64,000 nucleotides of DNA from Ziziphus jujuba (lineage: Eukaryota; Streptophyta; Magnoliopsida; Rosales; Rhamnaceae): contig NC_083389.1 of the NCBI RefSeq assembly GCF_031755915.1, positions 18,577,501 through 18,641,500 on the forward strand, written 5' to 3'. Shown here one piece after another: positions 11,523 to 22,938 of this stretch. Both the position numbers and the translations under genes were made by a program. The notes under the pieces are model-generated. The model ran no database searches, was not told the origin of the DNA, and was given only the letters and a program-made list of their open reading frames with translations. Position 1 is the stretch's first letter; each line of letters begins with the position of its first letter.

Positions 11523-11797
11523 ACTTTATTTATTTTTTTATTTTATTTTGGATGGAAAATAAGACAACATTTAAATTACTTATTCACTAGGGTCATTTAT
11601 ATGGTTAAAGATTTCATACTAAAGTCCAACTTAAACTAATATATATATATATATACACATATATATTTGCCATCGGAACTCGGTGAAAACTTGACAAAGC
11701 AGTTAGAAGTGACACTCAAATAAGAAAGAGACAAGCTACTTTTGATATAAAAGGTACAGAATTTTTACCTGCTTCTGAGTCTGAAAATCTTCTTAAG

Positions 11798-14700
11798 CTA
11801 GTCAGTCTTTTTCATAAGACTTAACAACACCCCAGCACTAAGACTAGTAGCCACAAATCCAAGAGATGCCTCGGTTGATACATGGAATCCTACAGAAATA
11901 CCAATGAAATGTGACTTTTGGAATGCATGACACATATCCTATCAAACAAAACAAAACTGCAAATACCAACCGAAAAAATCTAGGATCATTTTGCACCCGA
12001 TAAAGCCCAGAACAACAGCAATGGATGGCTGAAAAAAAAAATAATAATAATAAATAAATAAAATTAAAAAAGAGGAAGGGGTGGGGGTGATTGTTGTGGT
12101 GTGATCGATTCCATTAGCAACATATCTGGAACTGGAGTAAGAGCATAAAAAGGACAATAATATAAGAGATATAGGGCATGCACCATTTATAAATTTTAAT
12201 ACCTAAATCAAGCAGCAGAAAATTTGAAAGTGCCAAAATCTAAATGATAAAAGTTGTCTACACAAATTCTGTTATTATCTTTGGCCCAAAAATAAAATAA
12301 AATTCTGTGGCTACCTTGTTACATGTTTGTAACATATATATATATATATATATATAGATAAACAACCATTTTCAAATGCCCACAATACCTCCAGGTCATG
12401 CTTGGATGAAATTAACCCAAATTTTGTTTTGCTTCAAACCACAGTTCCTATCATATACAACCTAGAAATTAATTTTGTGAAAAAACAGTGCATTCTGTGT
12501 TTGTTCAATTCACTGGTCCACCTCTATATAAATAGGATGTTGTGATTGACAAAAAAAACAGTATAGAAATCACTTAATTATGATGGAGCAAACAAGTTAT
12601 ACCTGTAAATACTCCAACTCTGACATGCCCTCAGATATGAGTGTATACAGCGACCTCAGACCTACATTTATCAGATATACGGTCAGTTGACAATCAACAA
12701 CAATATGACATAATTTTTCCTAGACTTCAACTATAAATTGCAATCCAAATTTATATGAGGTAGTAATACTTCATTTGAAAAGATGACCAGTAGGGTCCAC
12801 ATAAAAGTGGCAAGAATTACCTAAGATGGCAAAAAGATTAGAGGTGAAAACTATGAAAGGATCTAGCGTAACACCAAAAACTGCCGGTATAGAGTCCACC
12901 TAAAATAAAGGGAAGCATTGTATCAACTTTCTATTACAGCACTACTTGGTGAAGATAAAAGCAGTAACATGTCCTTGACATATTTGGTAGGTTTAAAAAC
13001 CTACCGCAAATGCTATATCACTGAGCTCGATAACTGCTACTGTGAGAAGTAAAGGAGTGGCCTGTCCAAAATGTTTGACACCTGTTAGAAATCAAATAAA
13101 AATTAATACAACATGTAAATTGATGCACAATTTTCTGAGAGGTAGAAAATGCTGGATGCTATCCAAAGAAACGTTGTAACTGGTTAAATGCAGTTTGATA
13201 TTTTCAGATGCTTTTGTGCTAAATAAAAGTGCAACAACTTTGAACCGCTAAGCAGGTCTCAAAACAACTTACTTTCCATATACCATCTTCAACTGTAAAA
13301 AATCGATTGCCATCATAACTAGCTGCAAAAATTCAGGAAAAGAAAAAGAAGGTAAGATTATACCAGCAAGATCAGTCCAATACAAAGTGATTCCTCTATT
13401 GGTATGCAAGTCAATGTCATTGTCATATCCATATAAAACCCACCATAAAAAAATCAATAAATATGAGTATTTGCTAACAATAGATAGCAAAATAAATATA
13501 GCCGCATGAATGTGAAGGAGGAAATAATAGCTCCAGTTACTTTTTCCCTTTTTCTTTTTATTATGGAACTCAACTTAATACCATTACCTAACCATTTCCT
13601 TCTCATCCATACTACAGAAATTTAAACGATGCTAGTTCTTCTATCAAGTAACTTAATATGAGCAATTCTGACATTTTAGCACCAGCAAAAGAAGATATTT
13701 ACTTGCACCTACTCAAATTTGCAACAATGGCTACAAATGAATCTTTTGAAGAATTGATTGGATGGACAAGAATAAGTTAAGAGTGCCATTCGACATGTCG
13801 ATATTAATGACGATGAAATTTATAGTAAGTGAAATATCCATTGACTAGAAAATCATGAAGGTTCAAGTCTTTCTATCTCCAAAAAGGCCCATTTGATGTA
13901 TTCCAATAAAGCCAAAACCCCGCCTGCTTCACCCTAAAAATGAGATTCTATGCCTAGCTTAATTTAGATAGGATCAGAGACAGGCTGGGCATAGCATGTC
14001 ACATGCCTAAGCCCCAAAATCAGAAAGTTCCAACCTAGGAAAACATACGTAGGATCATTGAAGGAATAAGTCAATCAAGAAATATAAAGAAAAAGGATAT
14101 ACAGGCAAAACATTACATGTAACAGGTATAAATCTCTGGCATGTTGTCACAATGAAGTTGTTGGACAGGTCAGTGTCATCTTCTCCACTGGAAAGTAGCT
14201 AATATAATATAACAATCATTACTGAGTCATAATAAATTTGAACCCAAAAAAAGGTCGTATAAAATACCACAAGCAGGTGAAAAAACAACCAAAGACTGTC
14301 ATGTAGTGACAAACTAAACCATGTACAAGATCAAATTTTGTGAATCGATTATCTTTTCGACCATTTTTATTTTCATAAGCAAAAAGTGAAACCACAGTGC
14401 CCCACCAGTGAACAAACTCAGCCAATTCGAAAGTTTTTAAATCTTAATTAATCCTATAGACACATTAGATAGATAAATTTCAATTGCAGAATTACATATT
14501 TAACTTGGAAAAGCATTAAACACTTGTAATTCATTAGGAATTGACAGTTTGCAATTAATTTTTATATCTTTTCAGAAGAGAATACTCACCTTGAAAGACG
14601 AGTAAAAGAGTATTACGGCCAGTAGGATGTTTACTGCTTCAAACCTCTAAGATTATAACACATCATATAATTTTAGGAAAAGCAAAACAAAGAAAAATAA

Positions 14701-16438
14701 AATAATAACTGTGCACAGACTAAAGTGGAAATTCACCTGAAGTGCAGCTGTTCCAAGAAGTATCAATGTCAAACGAAAGATCACTGCACCAGCAATACCA
14801 TATGATAGTACTCGATTCTATATTTCAACCATTGCAAACATTTCAATATCATGGGTTGGTATATAAAGGTGTATATGTAAAAAAAAAAACATCAGTTTTA
14901 ATTTTATCTACTAACTTGAGAACCATGCAGCATGGTTAGCAGAAATAATTAACTGGAAATAAATCACCTGATACATGATTGGCACTTTGAAATACTTAAA
15001 GATCAAAACAAAGACGAATAAATTATCCACTGACAAGCTTTGCTCCAAAATATACCTGAAAAACAAACATAAGATAAACATATTTGACAAAAAGAGAGAG
15101 AGAGTGAGAGAGAGAGAGAGAGAGAGAGGACATAAACTATGTAAGCAGCAAAAACAAATTTGAATCAATGAACTACATGTAAATATATTCTAGAACTCTA
15201 TATGTTACCCCACACCTCTCTCCCTCTCTTCCACTGACATTATGATCCTAATTCATTAAGGGACCAAATACAGTCTAGTATGAATCTCACAAAATACTAT
15301 AGTATAAATCTCACAAAAGACTTTTATATGAATAGTAAGCACAATCCTTCTAAGTAGAAAATTTTGAAATAGTTTCATACACTATGTACTTCTTTTCATC
15401 AGACTTGTATGTTACTCATTTATTAGCCAAAATAAATAAAAAAAGCAAACATGTTTACTTTCCTTATCCTGAACCTTCAACTTTTGAAATCTGTCAAAAC
15501 AATCTATGACCATGTACGGTATTGCAGAAAAAGCAGTGTGATCTCAGATGAGGAAACACATTACCAAATCATAATAGCCACTGACAAACACTCTAATTTT
15601 CTGCACCATATTTATTTCTTTATCCATAAACAAAGGAAATAAAGCCTTGGAAATTGGAGTACTTTTTTTTTTTCCCATGTATTTCGAAGAAATTGCATAC
15701 CCAGCAAAAAACTCTGATGCCTTGCCAACTCCATCTTTCAGTCCCACACCTATACCAAATGCTACTGCAGTGCACACCTGTAAAAGTTAAAGGACTAAAA
15801 CAATGAGTATTGAAAAACCCAAAGATTCACGATTGAAGTACACGAATTACATAAGTTGATAGGTGCTCACGCATAAGGCCACAGTTTTAACCGAGGAGAC
15901 AAAACTTTCATCCTCCTCAGATTTCTCAGAATTACAAAATGAAGAGGAACTGTGAGAGATGTCAGCATTGTTATTGTCTTGGGAGACCAAATCGATCCTC
16001 TTGCCTTCTGCAGATTCACACACCAGCAGTTTTCACAAAAGTTTTATATATATATATATATATATATGGTGAGACTAGACCCATAGGTATGATAGCAGTA
16101 AACAAGTTAAGCCGATTATGTTGGGCATTATATCTCCATCACTAACATAGTTAAATGCAAGTCAGAGGACCTACGAGAAACATTTGTAACCAACCTTGAA
16201 TGCAGAGACATATAGCAATCGTGTATAAAACAATAAAGGAAATACTAAAATGTAGATTAGTAAAAAGCATCAGGCCCACATATCTTTAAAGTTCATGCTG
16301 ACATCTTACTTTATATATAAAAAATTTTGCTATAAAAACCGTGCACATGTTACATGTAATCCGCCACATTTTAAATGCATAGTAGATTACATGTAATCCG
16401 TTTGCATGTGTTTTATAGCAAAATTGATATATCTACAT

Positions 16439-16469
<31 letters not shown>

Positions 16470-17203
16470 CATTTGGACAACATTAAAATACAGACAATGC
16501 AGGTATATGTCACCATATTCTGTTCAATATTTGGATGATGAAGCAACTATGTATGCTGCAATTAATTCTAATATAATCAAACAAAAAAGAAGAAAAAAAT
16601 CCAATCACAATGAGCTCCTAAATGCCGAATCCACACCACAACCAAGAGAACCACCCCCAAAATCTCAAAGAAGCCAACGCAGATGGTGAAATTAAACAAT
16701 CCAGCTCCATTCCAATAATCGCATTAGATTTCTTAAAGATAATACATAAATAAATCAAACATCCAGAAAATTAGGCCAGAGAACGACTCCGCTCCCTATG
16801 GAAACCAACAAAACTCACCTGACGTAGACAAATCATCTTCCTTCTCAGTTCCTCTACAGCACGCAATCCGCGAATGCAGGGCACGGCTGCGATTGCTTCC
16901 AGCTACAATCCGAAAACGACGACGGATGAATCACTAAGATGGGTTTGTATCATTGTGTACATATATATATATATATATATACGCAAACCATAGAGACAGA
17001 TTATGAGAGAAAAAACCTGGACGAAGCAGAGGGATATGGCGGTAGACATAGCGATGAAGGCCGGAGGTACAATTTGGGGGTTGAAATGGCGGAGAAGAAA
17101 CCCTAAGCAAGTCCGAATGAAGTTTGAGAGGGATTTGAATGGTGGCGTTGTGGATGACGGAAGCTAAGCGCATGGCTTTGAAACCAAACGAAACGAAATT
17201 CAC
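11798..17203 (-). CDS. Thylakoid membrane protein TERC (TerC/Alx family), 14 exons
   Basis: The spliced product is about 395 residues; the Arabidopsis homologue is about the same length. TERC is a multi-pass thylakoid protein needed for thylakoid biogenesis and insertion of thylakoid proteins. Exons: 17203-17017, 16902-16819, 16007-15871, 15777-15701, 15055-14968, 14817-14737, 14646-14590, 14198-14117, 13322-13273, 13061-13005, 12899-12821, 12661-12603, 12028-11971, 11889-11798. All have GT-AG borders and sum to 1188 nt. The first three exons encode a Ser/Arg-rich, acid-poor then acidic leader fitting a plastid transit peptide. The TerC core follows: [20 protein letters not shown], then the family's second acidic membrane motif [18 protein letters not shown], and a hydrophobic C terminus ending MKKTD. 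The start could also be the Met at 17173. Downstream introns contain transposon debris; coding text looks intact. Confidence 0.93.
15090..15129. repeat. (GA)n microsatellite in a TERC intron
   Basis: A run of GAGAGA with one GTGAGA interruption lies in the intron upstream of the TERC exon at 15055-14968. It has no coding role. Confidence 0.8.
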
Positions 17204-17414
17204 ATATGATGGTAGACACGCTCTCTCTGTATCTTATCCTGTTCGAATAAATGGCAGCTGAGAGACAGTCTTATTGGTTTTGCTGAGAGAGAGAGAGTCA
17301 ATGAGTGAGTGAGTGACTAGTGAGGGAGAGAGAAAGTTACTTTTATTTTGTACAAGCGGCTCGGCTTTAAGGCTGTTGTCAGATGACCACGTGGCTCGTT
17401 TTCTGATGCATCTC

Positions 17415-17793
17415 TAGGGATGTCAACGGGATGGGGCGGACCGATTTTTAAAATACTGTTTTTGTTTCTGCGGAGAATTTTATATTCCATCGTCTCTGTG
17501 ATTTTTTCCGTTTTTTTTAGGTGTGGGACGGGATTGGAAATTTTACGGGGCGGGGACGGGGCGGGATGGTTTTCTCCATTTTATTTTTTAATTGATATTT
17601 TTTTAAAAAATTTATATAAAAAAATTATTTTATGATTAAAATATAAAAAAAATAATTACAATGCAATAAAAATATAATAAAATACATCAAGGAATAAATT
17701 TACAATTATAATAAAATACATATTTAAAAAAATAAATAAAAAAAAAGAAAAAATGATTTTACATAAATAAAATTTTATAAAAAATAATAATAA

Positions 17794-17847
<54 letters not shown>

Positions 17848-18018
17848 GGGCGGGTTCGGGGCGGAGTTATTATTCCCCGTCCCCGGCCCGTTCCCAACTC
17901 GGTTTTTAGGTATTTGTCCCAAGCCCGCCCCGCATCCTGAAATTTTCGAGGAAAAACCGCCCCGTTAGGGCCGGTGTACCGCGGTTTCGGGGATGAACGG
18001 GACAAATTGACATCCCTA
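17415..18018. mobile_element. Non-autonomous hAT-type element (604 bp) upstream of TERC
   Basis: The element begins TAGGGATGTCAA and ends TTGACATCCCTA, a 12-bp perfect inverted terminus. It is flanked by TGCATCTC (17407-17414) and TGTATCTC (18019-18026), an 8-bp target duplication with one mismatch. An 8-bp duplication and T/CAGGG-type ends are hallmarks of hAT elements. Inside are GC-rich ends (GGGGCGG-type) and an AT-rich middle with a 24-unit TA run (about 17798-17846); no transposase frame. It lies about 200 bp 5' of the TERC start codon, so it may sit within or next to the promoter. Confidence 0.8.
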
Positions 18019-18490
18019 TGTATCTCTTTCTTTGTCAAAAACCATGTAACTTTTACAAACTTATTTGAATTTAAAACTTTTGCTACTTGTCAGAATATTT
18101 TTCTTTTTCTTCTCAACAACTTTTCATTAGCTTTTCCCAAAAAATAATAATAATAATAATAAATAAAACCTTTCGTTAGCATTTGGAAACATGAGTGATT
18201 TATACAGAATTATGAAAGAAAATAAAACAGAAAGCAAAAACGCCCAAATGGTAAAGGACACAAGGCTTTTTTTTTTTTATTGGAGTATAAATATGGAAAT
18301 ATGAAACTAGATTGAAGTTTATATGTAAAAGAAAATCAATAATAAAATTCACCATATGATTAACAGATTAAAATAAGAGTTTATAATGCTAACATTTAAA
18401 CAATAACGTTTTTTAAAATTAAAATTTGGAACCTCTAATTATAACTTTATAATTAAATTTAAATTATATTATATTCATTTAATCTATATC
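18019..18490. other. AT-rich spacer
   Basis: A poly-T tract, short A/T repeats and a (TA)n run at about 18505-18522 are all that can be seen. No gene or element end is supported before the palindrome begins. Confidence 0.5.
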
Positions 18491-18719
18491 TATATATATT
18501 CTATATATATATATATATATACAAAAGAACCAGAGTATATACCATGTGTCAGCATACTCATCTTTCAAATTCCCTCCAAAATTACTTTTTTTGTTTTTAT
18601 TTTATTTATTTATGGTTGGTGCATATAATGTGAGGTATTTATTTTTAAAATTTAAAAATTAGAATAAAAAATTTGGGACAGTCTTTGTGTACAAAAAGGT
18701 TCATATAATACAATTTTTA

Positions 18720-19085
18720 ATTTATACAGTTAGTGGAATTGCCATACACATGGAATTGCCATACACGAAATTGTATTGTTATTCAGCTTTTACCACACAT
18801 GAAAGTGCCATACACGGAATTTATTCTTATTTTTGTTTTATTTATTTACTTATGATGCATATAATATGAGGTATTTATTTTCTAATTTATGTATATAGCA
18901 GTTTTTTTTTTTTTTTGTTACAGTTAATGGAATTGTCATATATGAAATTACATTGTTATACAGTTTTTACCATACACAAAATTGCCATATATGGAACTGC
19001 ATTATTATTTAATTTTTACCATATACGGAATTGCATTATTATACAGTTTTTATCATATACAGAATTGTATTATTATATATAACGG
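18720..19085. repeat. GGAATTGCCATACAC-type repeats, left arm
   Basis: Within the left arm the text GGAATTGCCATACACG, TTGTTATACAGTTTTTACCA and variants recurs about ten times over 360 bases, separated by an A/T segment. The same array, inverted, occupies about 20700-21050 in the right arm. The arrays are older than, or were copied with, the palindrome. Confidence 0.75.
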
Positions 19086-19311
19086 AATTGCATTATTAAA
19101 GTAACTTTTTGAAATAAATTTAAATAAACAAAATATTTGATTTTATTATATTTACCAAATAAGTCAAATATATTTGACTATAAATAACTAGGTGCCACCT
19201 TCCGATTATTTAAAATTTCGGTATTCAATACTCTATTGGATTTTATTCTCTCATATTTCTATTTAGTTATTAAAGTTTTTTTAGTTGAATTTCAATTTTA
19301 TTTTTTTTTTA

Positions 19312-19445
19312 TGGATCCTAATAAAAATCATCTTGATCATAAATATATGCGTGAACCATGCTATGAATTTTTGATTGAAGATGATGATGTTGATGTGGAA
19401 ATTGATGGAAAAAATGAAACTTTTCTAATGAAGAATCCTCACTGA
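19312..19445 (+). pseudogene. Coding-like block of unknown family, left arm copy
   Basis: The frame begins MDPNKNHLDHKYMREPC and contains FLIEDDDVDVEIDGK, then stops at 19445. A mirrored copy on - at 20480-20347 reads VPNKNHLNHKHVHKLCYG and FLIEDDDVAVEIDGK. The two differ mostly by single residues, so the protein-like text was retained in both arms after duplication. I do not recognise the family. It may be the first exon of a lost gene; a second block pairs near 19760-19880 and 20100-19930. Confidence 0.35.
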
Positions 19446-19929
19446 TTATATATTCATCCATATCTATCAACTTTTTTAAGAGGATGTATAACAGAAAGAT
19501 AAAAATGAGAAGATGAAGTTAATAATTGTTTTGTTTTTACTTTATGAGTATGTCTATTATGAGTAAACGAAGTTATTGAATTTTGGAGTCCCAAGGTTAT
19601 TTTCAAAATAAGTATGTCTATTATGAGTATTTCTTCTACTTTATTTTTTAAATTGGTATCTTTGTTTCGTTTATTTTAATAATTGTTTTCTTTTGAAGAT
19701 TCATGGGTGAAGGTGATTGCACCTATCAAAGAAGATTGATGAGTGAAGGTGATTGCACCTGTCAAAAAATAAGTTAAATATCTTCGTCATCTACTTATTC
19801 TGTATCCAATGACTTAGAAAGTGGAGAAACTATTGTAAAAAGTATCGAAGAGTTAGTGGAATATATAGAAGTAAAAAGCAATACAAAAAATAATATGGCA
19901 ATATATATGTAACAAAATTTTGCCATATT

Positions 19930-20480
19930 ATTTTTGTATTGCTTTTTTACCTTTATAGATTCCACTAACTCTTCAATACTTTTCACAATAGCTTTTCCAC
20001 TTTCTAAGTCATTAAATACAAAATAAGTAGATGAAGAAGATATTTGACTTGTTCTTTGAGAGCTGCAATCACCTTTACCATCAATCTTCAAAAGAAACAA
20101 TTATTAAAGTAAAACGAAACAAAGATACCATATTTAAGAAATAAAGTAAAAGAAATACTCATAATAGACATGTTTATTTTGAAATTCAATAACTTTGGGA
20201 TTCCAAAATTCAATAACTTCGTTTACTCATAATAGACATACTCATAAATTAAAGATGAAACAATTATTAACTTCGTCTTCTTATTTTTATCTTTTTGTTC
20301 TCCATTTTCTTGAAAAAGTTGATAGATATGGGTAAATCTATAATCAGTGAGGATTCTTTATCAGAAAAGTTTCCTTCTTTTCCATCAATTTCCACAGCAA
20401 CATCATCATCTTCAATCAAAAATCCATAGCATAGTTTATGCACATGTTTATGATTAAGATGATTTTTATTAGGAACCATC
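19930..20480 (-). pseudogene. Mirror copy of the unknown coding-like blocks, right arm
   Basis: On - this holds the counterpart of the left arm block (20480-20347; FLIEDDDVAVEIDGK) and a second open block near 20100-19930 reading KIDGKGDCSSQRTSQISSSS and IVKSIEELVESIKVKKQ. The second block's left-arm partner (about 19700-19880) is interrupted by a small tandem duplication and stops. No domain is recognised; acidic and Ser-rich patches are the only visible character. Confidence 0.35.
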
Positions 20481-21292
20481 AAAAAAAGAAAATAAATTGA
20501 AATTTAACAAAAAAAAAACTTTAATAACTAAAACAAAAATATGAGAGAATAAAACCCAACAGAGTATTGAATATCGAAATTTTAAATAACCGGAAGGTGG
20601 CACCTAGTTATTTATAGTCAAATATATTTGACTTATTTGGTAAATATAATAAAATCAGATATTTTGTTTATTTTAAATTTATTTCAAAAAGCTACTATAA
20701 TAATGCAATTCCGTTATATATAATAATGTAATTATGTGTATGGTAAAAACTTTATAATAATGCAATTCCATATATGGTAAAAACTGTATAATAATGCAAT
20801 TTCATGTATACTAATTCCGTGTATAGTAAAAACTGTACAACAATGCAATTTCGTGTATGACAATTCTACTAATTTTAACAAAAAAAAAAAATGCCATATA
20901 CATAAATTAAAAAATAAATACCTCACATTATATGCACCATAAGTAAATAAATAAAATAAAAATAAGAATAAATTCTGTGTATGGCAATTTCATGTATGGT
21001 AAAAGCTGAATAACAATACAATTCCTTGTATGGCAATTCCACTAACTGTATAAATTAAAAATTGTATTATATGAATATTTTTATATACAAAGATTGTCCT
21101 GAATTTTTTACTTTGATTTCCAAATTTTAAAAATAAATACCTCACATTATATGCACCATAAATAAATAAATAAAATAAAAATAAAAAAAGTGATTTTGGA
21201 GAAAATTTAGAAGAAATATATGTTGATATGTGGTGTATACTCTTCTTCTTTTATATATTATATAGAAATAGATTGAGAATGATGAAGGCTGA

Positions 21293-22330
21293 TGGTACTT
21301 ATCTTGTAAAAAATACCCAAAGAAAATTAGCCCTCTTGGAAAAATATTTTATTGTGAAATATGTGAAAAGTTTGATTTCGCAGGAACTCCTAGGTAGAAT
21401 AACTATCTTTATTTTTTTCATTAATATGATTTTTAATTAGTTTTACCATATGTCATTTTATCAATTATTTGATTTATTGATTAGGTTCAAAATCAAGGTT
21501 AGAGTTATTGACGGTACTGGTAGTGCTTCTTTTTTGTTGTGGGATTGTGAATGGTTACAGCTATTTGGTAAAACTGTTAACTATTTGAAAGATGAGTTGG
21601 TAAAGGTAACTATCTTTGACTGTTGGAGTTATATAACCATAAATCCGTTTACCTATGAATGTTATAATACTTAACAATAATTTCAGCTAATTTCAGACAT
21701 CTGTTGATGGATCATATCCAGCTGAGATTGATAATTTGGTGGAAAGAAAAATGTTCTTCAAAGTTCAAATCAAAACCCCAAATATTAGTGACCATAATGA
21801 AGTTTATACAGTAATGAGATTGACTGACAATAATGAACTTATAACAAAATATGTTTTAAATTCTTCTGAAATAAATTAGGTTAGTGTGGAGTAAACTAAT
21901 ATAATATGTATAATATATATATATATATATTCTTATAATATAAACTTCAATGTTTATTATATTTTTTATTGTTCTAATCACATAAAATAATATTATTAGG
22001 ATGATGATGATCTTTTTTGATTTGAAAACACTAATATTGTTGAGCTGAAGGTAGTTTTCAATATTACCTACTACATTTTATTTATAAATAATTTTGTTTA
22101 ATTCATTATCCAATATATTTTGATTTTTGTGTAGAATTCTATGTTGAAAATGACTTAAATTCTCTAAATATAATTTCTGAAAAACAATATAATCCGATGA
22201 TTGTTGAAGATGATGGTTTCAATAAAAAAGCTGTTGATGGCGAACCAAATTCACAGATGTCAAGCAACAAATTATCAAGCAACAAACTAAGAAAGATAAT
22301 TAAGCATATAAACAATATATGTCTTATTCA
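21293..22330 (+). pseudogene. RPA70-like protein, C-terminal DNA-binding fragment
   Basis: Three spliced blocks give about 134 residues: 21293-21393, 21485-21605 and 21697-21879, with GT-AG borders and consistent phase. The first reads WYLSCKKYPKKI then FYCEICEKFDFAG, the zinc-ribbon part of the RPA1 C-terminal OB fold, with Tyr replacing the second Cys. Then come RFKIKVRVIDGTGSASFLLW and DNLVERKMFFKVQIKT, which match the Replication factor A C-terminal domain seen in RPA70 and in RPA-like genes carried by plant transposons. The frame stops at 21879. Further text to about 22330 (MIVEDDGFNKKAVDGEP) may be a tail exon. All upstream domains are missing because the palindrome abuts directly. A single-stranded DNA-binding role is family knowledge; this copy is probably dead. 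Confidence 0.7.
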
Positions 22331-22339
22331 TAATTTTTT

Positions 22340-22790
22340 TTAACAAAATTGATAAAAAATAATAAGCTGAAATAAATTTTTTTTTTGGTGTTATTGTTCA
22401 ATTTTATTCTTTTTTTTATCAATTTTGGTGCATAACAAGTAATAATTTAGACATATATTGTTTATTTAAATAATTAGATTTGTCAAATTCTTGTAAAACA
22501 TTTCATAGAGGAGGTAATTTGATATTATGCAATAGTTTATGGGGGAAATTGCTTAAAATTTTTAATTTGCTAGGCAAACTGAAACATGAATGGATGTTGA
22601 AATGGTGGTATTTTGTAATTTTAACTTTTTTTTTTTTATAAATATTATTAGAATAATAATATTCCAATTTCTTACCGAGCAAGCAAACTCAAAAAATATC
22701 TTGGAAACTCATAAGGTAAAGGTTTTGAAGCCAGCCCTGCCTTACCTTATTTGAAAGACCAAAAGAAAAAAAAAATAATAATAAATAAAT
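22340..22790. other. AT-rich spacer upstream of MOS11
   Basis: Poly-T runs and A/T-rich text only. The last 100 bases begin to rise in C content toward the MOS11 leader. Confidence 0.5.
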
Positions 22791-22799
22791 AAAAGGACT

Positions 22800-22938
22800 C
22801 TCCACCGCTTTTCATCTTCTCTCTCTCTCTCTATCTCTCCGCTAACCTTTTCATAGCCTACTTCTCACGCAGTTTCTCTCTGTCTCTCTGTCTCTCTCCC
22901 CTCCGATTCTCGACCTGCAGCTTCTTCTTTGTTCTCTA
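22800..22938 (+). promoter_or_regulatory. Pyrimidine-rich 5' leader of MOS11
   Basis: A CT-rich stretch with CTCTCTCTCTCT and CTCTGTCTCTC blocks runs up to the ATG at 22939. Such CT/GA tracts are common in plant core promoters and 5'UTRs. No sharp TATA box was identified in the 100 bases before it. Confidence 0.5.

Larger units (their letters stand above)
18500..21265. repeat. Giant imperfect palindrome, arms ~1.4 and ~1.35 kb, 20-bp loop
   Basis: The left arm (about 18500-19900) is the reverse complement, with scattered changes, of the right arm (about 19921-21265). Only about 20 bases (19901-19920) separate them. Examples pairing across the centre: TAATATGGCA at 19891 with TGCCATATTA at 19921; the GGTGCCACCTTCC block at 19191 with its complement at 20592; the ATGTGAGGTATTTATTTT block at 18630 with its complement near 21130. 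Each arm has a subregion of GGAATTGC/CCATAC units repeated many times. The structure resembles a foldback element, or two copies of one element inserted head to head. No transposase is visible. Confidence 0.9.

Noticed and set aside
16934..17203. Reading straight through TERC exon 1 into Ile-Tyr-rich text
   Set aside because: The tail after LLRP is intron; a proper donor at 17017/17016 joins to exon 2 in frame.
17656..18038. Frames encoding long Ile-Tyr runs
   Set aside because: They are translations of the (TA)n microsatellite inside the hAT-type element. The same holds for similar frames near 1250, 16400, 27050, 37450, 48450 and 63650.
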